The notes beneath the pieces are model-generated. The model was not told where the DNA came from. It made no database searches and worked only from the letters and a program-made list of their open reading frames with translations. This document shows positions 1 through 6,352 of a DNA stretch of 14,937 nucleotides, one piece after another. This stretch comes from CAADGY01 sp900696665 (lineage in GTDB: Bacteria > Acidobacteriota > Terriglobia > Bryobacterales > Bryobacteraceae). Numbering within the stretch: position 1 is the first letter of the stretch; every line of letters begins with the position of its first letter. The position numbers and the translations under genes are program-made. The stretch is taken from positions 1 to 14,937 of the forward strand of contig JAPSFM010000121.1 of NCBI GenBank assembly GCA_035063885.1, written 5' to 3'.

Positions 1-117
1 AGAGGGTTGGTCTACACTACATCGTCATTTCAAAAAATAACGATTGAGGCTAAAGCACTTCCCTTCATGGGAGCGGCCAAAATAGCTTGAAACGACGACT
101 GTCGTGACGAACTTGGG
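1..117. other. Non-coding tail downstream of the crotonase gene
   Basis: No convincing gene lies between the left edge and the crotonase stop codon. The stretch is AT-richer than its surroundings. A small hairpin (ACGAC at 92-96, loop GACT, GTCGT at 101-105) lies just past the stop of the minus-strand operon. It could act as a weak terminator, but it has a stem of only 5 bp and no proper U-tract, so it is not called as one. Confidence 0.4.
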
Positions 118-903
118 TTAAGTAGCGGCGCTTTGCCCTTCGAGCGACGGCCATTGCGGCCGCCGCTTCTCTTTGAAAGCGCGCACCCCTTCGGCGAAGT
201 CGGCGCTGGTGAAAAGATGCGCCCGCAGGTCCTGGGCCAGTTTTCCGGCTTCGTCCCACCCCAACTTCCGGCTTTGTTGAACATAAGCCAGACCGCCCGA
301 CATCGCTTCGCGGCTGGAATGCGCGAGCGCACGCGCCACATCGGTGGCCCTGTCGTCCAACTCGAACGCCGGTACAACCTGGTGCACCAGCCCGTACTGC
401 ATGGCTTCGGTGGTTCCGAAAACCCGCCCGGTGAGACTCAGTTCGAGGGCGCGGCGTTCTCCCAGCGCAAGAACCGCACTGCGGTACACCACAAAAGGCC
501 ACATTCCAATACGGATCTCTGTCAGGCCAAAACTGGTTCCCTGCGCGGCAATCACCACGTGCGCATTCATCAACAGGCCCATGCCCCCGCCGAGCGCGGC
601 GCCTTGAACCGCGGCGGCAACAGGCTTACGAACCCGCGAGCCGATGGAAAAGAGCTCTTCGTGAACCGCCGCCTGCTCCGCCGCATCGGGTTGCGCGGCT
701 TCCTCGAGGTCCATTCCAGCGCAAAAGACGCTGCCGCGTCCTTCCAATAGAATGGCGCCTACGCCGTCATCCGCGTCGGCCTCGTGAATCGCGTCGAGCA
801 ACTGGCGGCATAACGCATTCGTCAGGGCATTCCGCTTATCGGGCCGCTTCAGCGCAATGCGCAGCAGACGGCCTTCGCGGTTACAGTCCAAACTCGTATT
901 CAT
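118..903 (-). CDS. Enoyl-CoA hydratase/isomerase (crotonase) family protein, atypical active site
   Basis: This 261-residue crotonase-fold protein is expected to act on a CoA thioester in the cytoplasm. Visible landmarks are the N-terminal strand with KRPDKRNALT (about 19-28), the first oxyanion-hole segment FCAGMDLEE (60-68), the second one GAALGGGMGL (101-110) and a C-terminal FKEKRRP tail typical of the family. E129 in FGLTEIRIG matches Glu164 of rat crotonase. The position 20 residues earlier, matching Glu144, is G109, so the usual two-glutamate hydratase pair is incomplete. The chosen ATG at 903 overlaps the upstream gene by 23 nt; the frame stays open further upstream, but that part is only a shadow of the neighbour. 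It is the last gene of the carboxylase/AtuA operon. By context it could be a methylglutaconyl- or isohexenylglutaconyl-CoA hydratase analogue or an isomerase. The family is certain; the substrate is not. Confidence 0.93.
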   Translation of the reverse strand: MNTSLDCNREGRLLRIALKRPDKRNALTNALCRQLLDAIHEADADDGVGAILLEGRGSVFCAGMDLEEAAQPDAAEQAAVHEELFSIGSRVRKPVAAAVQGAALGGGMGLLMNAHVVIAAQGTSFGLTEIRIGMWPFVVYRSAVLALGERRALELSLTGRVFGTTEAMQYGLVHQVVPAFELDDRATDVARALAHSSREAMSGGLAYVQQSRKLGWDEAGKLAQDLRAHLFTSADFAEGVRAFKEKRRPQWPSLEGQSAAT

Positions 904-1213
904 CCAACTCAATCTCCATTCGCAATAGCGCCGCCCCGAGGGTTTTTCCTTGCGCATCGACGCGCAGGGAGAGAGTGCCTCCGCCGCCCAGCGCGCCGTG
1001 CAGGAGGAAATTGAGCGCCCCCAAATTCGGCAGTTCGAAGCGCTCCACCTCACCCTTTACCAGCGGGCCGAAAAAAGCCTTCACACGCTCGGCGGTCACT
1101 TCCCGCGCGAGAGTGGGATAGTGCCACTCCTTGAGTGCAATCACGCCGATGTTGGCGGTGTCGCCCTTGTCTCCGGAGCGGGTGTGCGCAATGCGTCCCA
1201 GCGGCACTCTCAT
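881..1213 (-). CDS. AtuA-like C-terminal (ferredoxin-fold) domain protein, stand-alone
   Basis: This 110-residue protein corresponds to the C-terminal domain of full-length AtuA-type proteins. The diagnostic N-terminal motif is visible: HTRSGDKGDTANIGVIAL (about 10-27), followed by RVKAFFGPLVKGEVERFELP and NLGALNFLLHGALGGGGT. It starts inside the last codons of the DUF1446 gene (ATGA overlap, 1210-1213) and its own end overlaps the crotonase start, so the three are surely co-translated. In many bacteria this domain is fused to the DUF1446 domain; here it is a separate polypeptide and probably assembles with it. AtuA of Pseudomonas is tied to acyclic terpene (citronellol/geraniol) degradation, but its reaction is not settled, so no enzymatic activity is claimed. 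The ATG at 1213 is the only sensible start. Confidence 0.88.
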   Translation of the reverse strand: MRVPLGRIAHTRSGDKGDTANIGVIALKEWHYPTLAREVTAERVKAFFGPLVKGEVERFELPNLGALNFLLHGALGGGGTLSLRVDAQGKTLGAALLRMEIELDEYEFGL

Positions 1214-2544
1214 GCCACCACCTCCACACGCGTGACGATTTCACGCCGGGGGATCAGCGCAGGCCAGTAAGCCACCACCTCGCGAACCTGCGGCCGCCCT
1301 TCGCCGAATCCTGTCGCGCCGGGAGGACCGCTCAACACCAGGGGGCTGAGCTCGCGAGTAAAGCGCTCGACAGCCGCTTTGTGGCGCGCGCGCACGCCGA
1401 TTCGAAGCTGCACCTCGGGAGGGTCGGCGTTGGGTGGAGCCGCCGGGCCGTGGCAGGCGTCCGCTCCGAGAAGCTCGGTATAGATCTCCTCGAACTGCAG
1501 ATCCAATCGCCGGAGACGTTCTCTTACGATCGCATCCGCCATCCGGGCTTTTTTCGCCGCATCGGGCCAGGTGTAAACCAGCGTGCCGGTAGCTTTCCAT
1601 CCATAGTGATAGCTGATGGACACCTTCAGTGTGCCGGTCGGCGGTGCGCCACGGACGCCGCACACGCGCACGCGTGCGGGTCCATCGTCACGCAGCCGGA
1701 TCGTGGTGAAGTCCGCAATGCAATCGGGCGTAATATACCGTTTCGGGTCACCGAGCTCGTAGAGAAGCTGCTCCTTGATAACATCCACGCCGATGCGGCC
1801 GCCCGTACCGTGATGCTTCGTGACAGTGAAATCGCCATCGGGCTCCGCTTCTACGATGGGATAGCCGATGTTCGCCAGGTCGGGCAGCGTCTGCCAGTCC
1901 ACTTGGCAATTCCCGCCGGTCGCTTGCGCGCCGCACTCCACAATATGTCCCGCCACCGTAGCTGAGGCGAGACGATTGTAGTCCTGCCGTACCCATCCGA
2001 AGCGGTGAATCATGGGCGCCACGGCAAGAGCCGTATCGGTGGAGCGTCCCGCGATGACGACATCGGCGCCGGTGGCCAGGGCCTTCGCCAGCGGAAAAGC
2101 GCCGATGTAAGCATTGGCGCTCAAGACGCGATCGCGAATCGCGGTGACGGGCTCCCCGGTATCCATATTTCTTAGCTCGTGGCCATTTTCGATGAATTCG
2201 TTCAGGCGGTCGAGAATATCGTCTCCCAGAACCACGGCGACGGCCAACTCCGGCGCCAGCCGCTTCACTTCCCGCGCGCAGCCAATCGGGTTGACGCCGC
2301 CGGCGTTCGCGATGACTTTGATATTGCGTTCCGTCAAAGTTTTCGCGATGCGGTGTATGAGCGGCGGGAAGTCGCGGGCATAACCGAGCAGCGGGTCCTG
2401 TTGTTTCTGCTTCTGCAGAATGGACATCGTGACTTCGGCAAGATAGTCGAGGATGAGATAGTCTATCGGTCCCTGCTCCACCAGTTGTACCGGCGCGTCC
2501 AGCCAGTCTCCCCAAAAGCCCTGGCCGTTTGCAATTCGGATCAT
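1210..2544 (-). CDS. AtuA family protein (DUF1446), N-terminal domain only
   Basis: This 444-residue cytoplasmic protein belongs to the acyclic terpene utilisation AtuA (DUF1446) family. Visible family features are the N-terminal GFWGDWLDAP (about 9-18), DYLILDYLAEVTMS (28-41), VIANAGGVNPIGCA (77-90) and the later segments VIAGRSTDTALAVAP, HIVECGAQATGGN and GYPIVEAEPDGDFTVTKHHGTGGR. It lacks the about 110-residue C-terminal domain, which is encoded by the next gene with a 4-nt overlap. Together they total about 554 residues, close to full-length AtuA. Its ATG overlaps the carboxylase stop (ATGA, 2541-2544), which implies translational coupling. The family is linked with geranyl/citronellyl-CoA and leucine-type catabolism next to biotin-dependent carboxylases, which fits this operon. 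The reaction is unknown. Confidence 0.93.
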   Translation of the reverse strand: MIRIANGQGFWGDWLDAPVQLVEQGPIDYLILDYLAEVTMSILQKQKQQDPLLGYARDFPPLIHRIAKTLTERNIKVIANAGGVNPIGCAREVKRLAPELAVAVVLGDDILDRLNEFIENGHELRNMDTGEPVTAIRDRVLSANAYIGAFPLAKALATGADVVIAGRSTDTALAVAPMIHRFGWVRQDYNRLASATVAGHIVECGAQATGGNCQVDWQTLPDLANIGYPIVEAEPDGDFTVTKHHGTGGRIGVDVIKEQLLYELGDPKRYITPDCIADFTTIRLRDDGPARVRVCGVRGAPPTGTLKVSISYHYGWKATGTLVYTWPDAAKKARMADAIVRERLRRLDLQFEEIYTELLGADACHGPAAPPNADPPEVQLRIGVRARHKAAVERFTRELSPLVLSGPPGATGFGEGRPQVREVVAYWPALIPRREIVTRVEVVA

Positions 2545-4133
2545 AAGTTCTCCAGCACGAGATGGCGCCGGTTGCTTCGGTAGCAGGCGGCTTCGAGCGC
2601 GAACGAGAGAACTCGCCTTGTGTCGAGCGGGTCAATGATCGCGTCGATATATCCCCGGGCCGCGGCGTGCCGCGCGTCGAGCCAGCGTTCGTAATCCGCT
2701 CTCGTGGCCTCTATCTTCGCTTTCAAGCCGGCGGGAATCTCTTCACCGCGCCCTTTAAGCTTGGCCAGTTCCGGTCCATGGATGGCCTGCACGGCGGCAT
2801 CGCCTTCCATGACCCCGATTCGAGCTGTGGGCCATCCGAACGTAAAGCTCGGGTCGAAGCCCTGAGCCGCCATGGCATAGTAACCCGCTCCGCTGGCATG
2901 GTTGAGGGTCAGCACAATTTTCGGTACGGTCGCACATGCCATGGCTTCCACCATCGAGGCGCCCGCGCGAATAATGGCGTCGCTTTCCGCTTCCACTCCC
3001 ACCATGAACCCTGAAACATCCTGGAGATAGACGAGCGGTGTTCCGTTGCGTTCCGCGTTCTCGACGAAATAGGCTACCTTTTGAGCCGACTCAGTGTACA
3101 CGATACCACCCAGCCGCGGCCGTTCTTCCGTCTTCAGGAATCCGCGACGGTTGGCGATGACAGCAACGGAGCGGCCGCACAGGCGCATGTTGGCGCATAT
3201 CATCTCGGGCGCATAGTCCGGCTGGAATTCCAGGTATTCACCGCCGTCGAAAATGCGTTCGATAATCTGCTGCATGTCGTAAGGGAGCCGGTGATCCGAT
3301 GGCAGGATTTCGTACAAGCCTTCCGCGGATTTCAGCGGGGCGGCGCCTCTCGGCGGAGACACTGCCGCCGCGAACTCCCGGAATTTCTGGCGGATGAGTT
3401 TCAGGCAATGGGAATCGTTCTTCGCCATGTAATGCGCGACCCCGCTCACGCTGGTGTGCATCCGCGCGCCGCCCAGCTTTTCCGCATCCGTTACCTGCCC
3501 CGTCGCACCCTTCACCAGGTTCGGGCCCCCGAGCCCCATAAAACTGGTGCCCTCCACCATGAAAATCACGTCGCTTAGCGCCGGCAAATACGCTCCTCCC
3601 GCGATGCAGGGACCCATGACGGCCGCGATTTGAGGAACCTGGAGTTTTCGCCGCATCAGCGAGTTGTAGTAGAAGATCCGGGCGGCGCCGTATTGGCCGG
3701 GGAAGATACCGTCCTGCAACGGAAGATTGACGCCCGCCGAATCCACCAGGTAGACAATCGGAAGGCGGTTGCGCATAGAAATCTCCTGCGCGCGCAGAAT
3801 CTTGGTGATCGTCTCCGGCCACCATGCGCCGGCCTTCACCGTGGCGTCGTTGGCGACGACCACCGCCGGATGGCCTTCGATACGTGTCAGGCCCGTGACA
3901 ACGCCCGCAGCGGGAGCCTGTCCATCGTACTTGTCGAATGCGATCAGCAAACCCACTTCGAGAAACATCGCGCCCGGGTCGATGAGCGCGGCAATTCGCT
4001 CCCTGGCCGTGAGCTTGCCCTGCGCATGTTGTTTCCCGATTTTCGACGGACCGCCTCCGGCCCGCAGACGGTCTTCCAGCTGGTGCAGCTTTTCGACAAG
4101 CTGCGTCATCTGCTCCCCAGCAGCGTGAGTCAT
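2541..4133 (-). CDS. Acyl-CoA carboxylase, carboxyltransferase (beta) subunit
   Basis: This protein of about 530 residues is the carboxyltransferase subunit of a biotin-dependent acyl-CoA carboxylase (methylcrotonyl/geranyl-CoA carboxylase-like), which moves CO2 from carboxybiotin to an acyl-CoA. Both crotonase-fold halves are present. The N-half has GKQHAQGKLTARERIAALID, YLVDSAGVNLPLQDG, the FPGQYGAARIFYYNSLMRR loop, AAVMGPCIAGGAYLPALSD and GLGGPNLVKGATGQ. The C-half has FDGGEYLEFQP, VYLQDVSGFMVG and LNHASGAGYYAMAAQGFDP. The frame is open upstream of the chosen ATG. A second ATG at 4109 has a GGGGAG stretch 3 nt ahead and is equally possible; both precede the conserved region. It is the first gene of the operon, followed by AtuA with a 4-nt overlap. 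No biotin carboxylase/BCCP partner lies in the window. The AtuA neighbours favour an AtuC/MccB-type role, but the substrate cannot be fixed from sequence. Confidence 0.95.
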   Translation of the reverse strand: MTHAAGEQMTQLVEKLHQLEDRLRAGGGPSKIGKQHAQGKLTARERIAALIDPGAMFLEVGLLIAFDKYDGQAPAAGVVTGLTRIEGHPAVVVANDATVKAGAWWPETITKILRAQEISMRNRLPIVYLVDSAGVNLPLQDGIFPGQYGAARIFYYNSLMRRKLQVPQIAAVMGPCIAGGAYLPALSDVIFMVEGTSFMGLGGPNLVKGATGQVTDAEKLGGARMHTSVSGVAHYMAKNDSHCLKLIRQKFREFAAAVSPPRGAAPLKSAEGLYEILPSDHRLPYDMQQIIERIFDGGEYLEFQPDYAPEMICANMRLCGRSVAVIANRRGFLKTEERPRLGGIVYTESAQKVAYFVENAERNGTPLVYLQDVSGFMVGVEAESDAIIRAGASMVEAMACATVPKIVLTLNHASGAGYYAMAAQGFDPSFTFGWPTARIGVMEGDAAVQAIHGPELAKLKGRGEEIPAGLKAKIEATRADYERWLDARHAAARGYIDAIIDPLDTRRVLSFALEAACYRSNRRHLVLENL

Positions 4134-4179
4134 GTCAGCAGAAGTACTACTTGCACTGTGTTTAGTATAGTGCGCTAGG
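4134..4179. promoter_or_regulatory. Divergent promoter region between the carboxylase operon and the HupE-like gene
   Basis: Only 46 bp separate the two divergent start codons, so both promoters must overlap here. On the plus strand TATAGT (4166-4171) sits 8 nt before the ATG at 4180, with no clear -35 and no Shine-Dalgarno, consistent with a leaderless or nearly leaderless transcript. On the minus strand TATACT (4169-4164) would start transcription near 4157 and give a short leader to 4133. The two -10 candidates share bases, so the two promoters may exclude each other. Confidence 0.4.
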
Positions 4180-5172
4180 ATGCCCCTCATGCAGGCTCTG
4201 AAACGGAGCACTATTCGTGGCGCATGGATCGTCCTTCTGGCAGCCCTGCCCGTCGCGGCGCACATGATCAGCATGAGCACCGGGACATTGAACATCGAGG
4301 GGCCACGCGCGCGTTACGAGTTGCGCATACCCGCTTACGAACTTCAACACGCCGGCGGCCGCATGCCGGATTTGCTGGCGGAGATCCGGTTTTCGAGCAA
4401 CGGTGAAGACGCCAGAATGATCGGGAAGACCTGCGCGTACGAGAACGGCGGCGAGGAGTACGTGTGCCGGGCGCAGTACGTTTTCCGGGCTCCGCCTGAG
4501 ACCATTGATGTCCGCTGCACTCTTTACCGTACAACCGTGCCTAACCACGTGCACTTGTTGCGGGCGGAAAACGGCGGACGGAGCGGTCAGGCGGTGTTGG
4601 ACATGACATTCGACACCGGACGGCTTGATTTCGCTGTGCCGGGCGCCGTTTCGGTTGCGGCTTCAGCCTTCTTTTCGGGCGGCCTGCGCACCCTGGCGGG
4701 ATTAGGCCAACTGCTGTTTCTGGCAACCATCCTTGTAGCGGCGCACACGCGGCGCGAACTGTGGGCCATGGCCGCTGCCGCAATAGGAGGCCAGACACTG
4801 GCTGCCGTGCTGCTACCCACGCTCGCGTGGTATCCATCCCAGCGATTCGCCGAAGCCGCAGTCGCGCTGACCATCGCGTATCTCGCATTGGACGTTCTGC
4901 TCGTGCCCGCTGCCAGACACCGCTGGGTGGTAGTGCTGATACTCGGCGTTTTCCATGGCCTTTATTTCGACGTATTTCTTCGCGCCGGTGCTTTCTCTCC
5001 GGCGTTTTTTCTGGCCGGTGCGGCGGCGGCGGAGGTGGCGCTGCTCCTGCTTATGGCATTAGTTTTCAGCCGCCTCACACGGTGGATTGCCGCCGCGCGG
5101 CCACTAATGGTGTGCCGGTCTCTGCTGGCCGTTGCCGGTCTCACCTGGTTTATCGTCAGGCTGAGAGGCTGA
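4180..5172 (+). CDS. HupE/UreJ-like membrane protein with N-terminal periplasmic domain
   Basis: This is a 330-residue predicted inner-membrane protein. A signal-type hydrophobic segment (about 14-27) is followed by a roughly 120-residue soluble, presumably periplasmic, domain (about 29-150, cysteines at 85, 96 and 113). Five or six membrane segments follow (about 153-330). The C-terminal part resembles the HupE/UreJ_2 family: GQLLFLATIL (176-185), AAVALTIAYLALDVLL (226-241) and ILGVFHGLYFDVF (254-266). In the family the first helix usually carries G..HI..G.DHLLFL. Here it reads GGLRTLAGLGQLLFL, so the His, Asp and His are Arg, Gly and Gln. The second-helix HG (259-260) is kept. HupE/UreJ relatives are tied to nickel uptake or are uncharacterised; loss of these polar residues argues against assuming metal transport. 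Start at 4180 or the in-frame ATG at 4189. It ends 11 nt from the convergent RES gene. Confidence 0.8.
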   Translation: MPLMQALKRSTIRGAWIVLLAALPVAAHMISMSTGTLNIEGPRARYELRIPAYELQHAGGRMPDLLAEIRFSSNGEDARMIGKTCAYENGGEEYVCRAQYVFRAPPETIDVRCTLYRTTVPNHVHLLRAENGGRSGQAVLDMTFDTGRLDFAVPGAVSVAASAFFSGGLRTLAGLGQLLFLATILVAAHTRRELWAMAAAAIGGQTLAAVLLPTLAWYPSQRFAEAAVALTIAYLALDVLLVPAARHRWVVVLILGVFHGLYFDVFLRAGAFSPAFFLAGAAAAEVALLLLMALVFSRLTRWIAAARPLMVCRSLLAVAGLTWFIVRLRG

Positions 5173-5183
5173 AGGAGCGGTCA

Positions 5184-5861
5184 TCAGAGCCGCCGGATCC
5201 TTGGAACGCGGCTTCCCTCCCAGCGGTATTCGAAATAGGCATCCGGACGGACATTCGCGACCAATCGAGGCCGAAAGCATGCGACGCATTCGCCACCGGC
5301 GCAGCGAACGCTGCGGTAAATGATCCCGTTGGAACCCGCTCGAAGCAGATCGCGGCCCAGCGTCTGCGACGCGGTATAGTCCAAGGGATTGTGCAGCGGT
5401 TCGTTTTCCGGAATAAGCGGCCGCACATCGTGGAAAGACGCCCTAAAATCGGCGAGGTATAGCCTCATCTGCAGCCGGGTGTCGAGAACTCCAATCTCTT
5501 CGAGTTCGCGGGTTCGATGATAGGTAACCTCGGCATGCGCCGTTTCGAGTGTTCTACCGGCGTACCACGCTCCACGGTCCGGCCCGTTGAACCGCCCGCC
5601 TTCCGGGCGCGGATGGCAGAACCCCGCCATAATCACACTGGCCATGGCCCGCCCTACAACCCATTCTTCCCTTGGAAGACGGTGCAGAACTCCGAGCTCC
5701 GTGGAAATGCGATCGTTCGTCCAGCCCTCAAGCTCAAAGATATGCGGCAGATCCTCCCCCGAAGCGACCGTGTCCAGGATGCCGGCAACCGGATAAAGGC
5801 TCGGAACCAGGCGGCAGGTATCGCGCAGGTTCAGCCGCGTGACCGGCGGCGTCAATTCCAT
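5184..5861 (-). CDS. RES domain toxin (NAD+-degrading), type II toxin-antitoxin
   Basis: This 225-residue protein has a RES domain that fills most of it. Known RES toxins break down NAD+ in the cytoplasm and stop growth unless bound by their Xre/MbcA antitoxin. The catalytic triad described for the family (Arg, Tyr, Glu) is visible as R90 (EGGRFNG), Y100 (AWYAGRT) and E111 (HAEVTYH). The spacing of 10 and 11 residues matches Arg31/Tyr41/Glu52 of the Pseudomonas putida Res toxin. The C-terminal hallmark LRAGSNGIIYRSVR followed by GGECVACFRPRLV is also intact. The ATG at 5861 lies inside the last codons of the antitoxin gene (10-nt overlap, +1 shifted), the usual antitoxin-first order. The frame is open well upstream, but that region is antitoxin coding. 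No damaged residue was seen, so it is probably an active toxin. Confidence 0.93.
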   Translation of the reverse strand: MELTPPVTRLNLRDTCRLVPSLYPVAGILDTVASGEDLPHIFELEGWTNDRISTELGVLHRLPREEWVVGRAMASVIMAGFCHPRPEGGRFNGPDRGAWYAGRTLETAHAEVTYHRTRELEEIGVLDTRLQMRLYLADFRASFHDVRPLIPENEPLHNPLDYTASQTLGRDLLRAGSNGIIYRSVRCAGGECVACFRPRLVANVRPDAYFEYRWEGSRVPRIRRL

Positions 5862-6301
5862 CCACCACGGCGGGCGTCGAGCAGACGCCGCACCTGGTAC
5901 AACCCGTCCATCCCACCTTCCGTCATGAGAGTCAATGCCGGTTTGCCCCCGAACAATGGATTGCTGTTCGGCAGCCGCACCCACCCGTCGGCCAGCGCCT
6001 CTTCCGGATAAAGGATGTGCAGGTTCTTGTAAATCCCCAGGACCAGTGAGATGCGCATCAGCATATCGTAGGACAGCGTTCCCACCTGGCCCGCCTTGTA
6101 CTTGTAGTAGGTCGATTCCGGCGGCCAGCCGAGCAGGGCGCGTTGCTCTTCCACTGTGAGCCCCCACTTTTCTGCAACGTTGAAATATGTGCGGATGGCG
6201 GGTCCCGACATCTGGCGCCGGATTTTCGGATCGCGCCTGCGCTCCGGTTCGACCGCGGGAATGGAGGCGGGTTGCTTTTTGCGCCGCGCGCGTAACTCCA
6301 T
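5852..6301 (-). CDS. Xre/MbcA/ParS-type antitoxin of the RES toxin
   Basis: This is a 149-residue antitoxin. A basic N-terminal tail (1-30) is followed by an Xre-like helix-turn-helix region (about 36-70, containing EKWGLTVEEQRALLGWP and STYYKYKAG). The C-terminal toxin-binding domain (about 78-149) carries SYDMLMRISLVLGIYKNLHI, the strongly conserved WVRLPNSNPLFGGKPAL and then YQVRRLLDARRGG. It neutralises the RES protein by capping its active site and, as in related pairs, should repress its own promoter. The start ATG at 6301 sits within a long inverted repeat (6290-6316) that is a good operator candidate. An in-frame ATG at residue 31 would remove the basic tail but keep both domains. The toxin gene overlaps its last 10 nt. 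Identity as an Xre/RES antitoxin is firm. Confidence 0.93.
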   Translation of the reverse strand: MELRARRKKQPASIPAVEPERRRDPKIRRQMSGPAIRTYFNVAEKWGLTVEEQRALLGWPPESTYYKYKAGQVGTLSYDMLMRISLVLGIYKNLHILYPEEALADGWVRLPNSNPLFGGKPALTLMTEGGMDGLYQVRRLLDARRGGWN

Positions 6302-6316
6302 ATCTGGAGCTTACGC
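6290..6316. promoter_or_regulatory. Inverted repeat over the antitoxin start codon, probable autoregulatory operator
   Basis: The left arm GCGTAACTCCA (6290-6300) and right arm TGGAGCTTACGC (6305-6316) are reverse complements apart from one extra base, around a 4-nt centre TATC. The repeat covers the antitoxin ATG (6301-6299). A TTGACC box on the minus strand (6336-6331) lies 17 nt before TAAGCT (minus strand, 6313-6308), which ends 6 nt before the ATG. A repressor bound here would block both transcription and, if in RNA form, translation initiation. The repeat is seen directly; its role is inferred from autoregulation of Xre-type antitoxins. Confidence 0.6.
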
Positions 6317-6332
6317 TATATTTCGAGAGCGG

Positions 6333-6352
6333 TCAATGAATTTCAATGAATT
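6333..6352. repeat. Perfect 10-bp tandem duplication at the TPR gene stop codon
   Basis: TCAATGAATT occurs twice in immediate succession (6333-6342 and 6343-6352). The second copy contains the TPR gene stop codon on the minus strand (6345-6343), and the first copy also contains an outward TTGA that forms part of the -35-like box upstream of the antitoxin. It looks like a recent slippage duplication or a junction scar. Confidence 0.7.

Noticed and set aside
92..105. Rho-independent terminator after the crotonase gene
   Set aside because: The stem is only 5 bp and is followed by TTC rather than a run of T on the minus strand.
65..1053. Long overlapping frames on both strands across the crotonase and AtuA-C genes
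   Set aside because: They are GC-rich shadow frames with Arg/Ala/Pro-rich, low-complexity translations and no domain; the conserved crotonase and AtuA motifs fix the true frames.
1748..2635. A 295-residue minus-strand frame inside the AtuA gene
   Set aside because: Its translation is Arg/Gly-rich with no family resemblance, and it is fully covered by the well-supported DUF1446 gene.
5862..6167. N-terminal extension of the RES toxin (about 100 extra residues)
   Set aside because: The extension is out-of-frame antitoxin coding sequence; starting at 5861 gives the usual RES toxin length and the expected overlap with the antitoxin.
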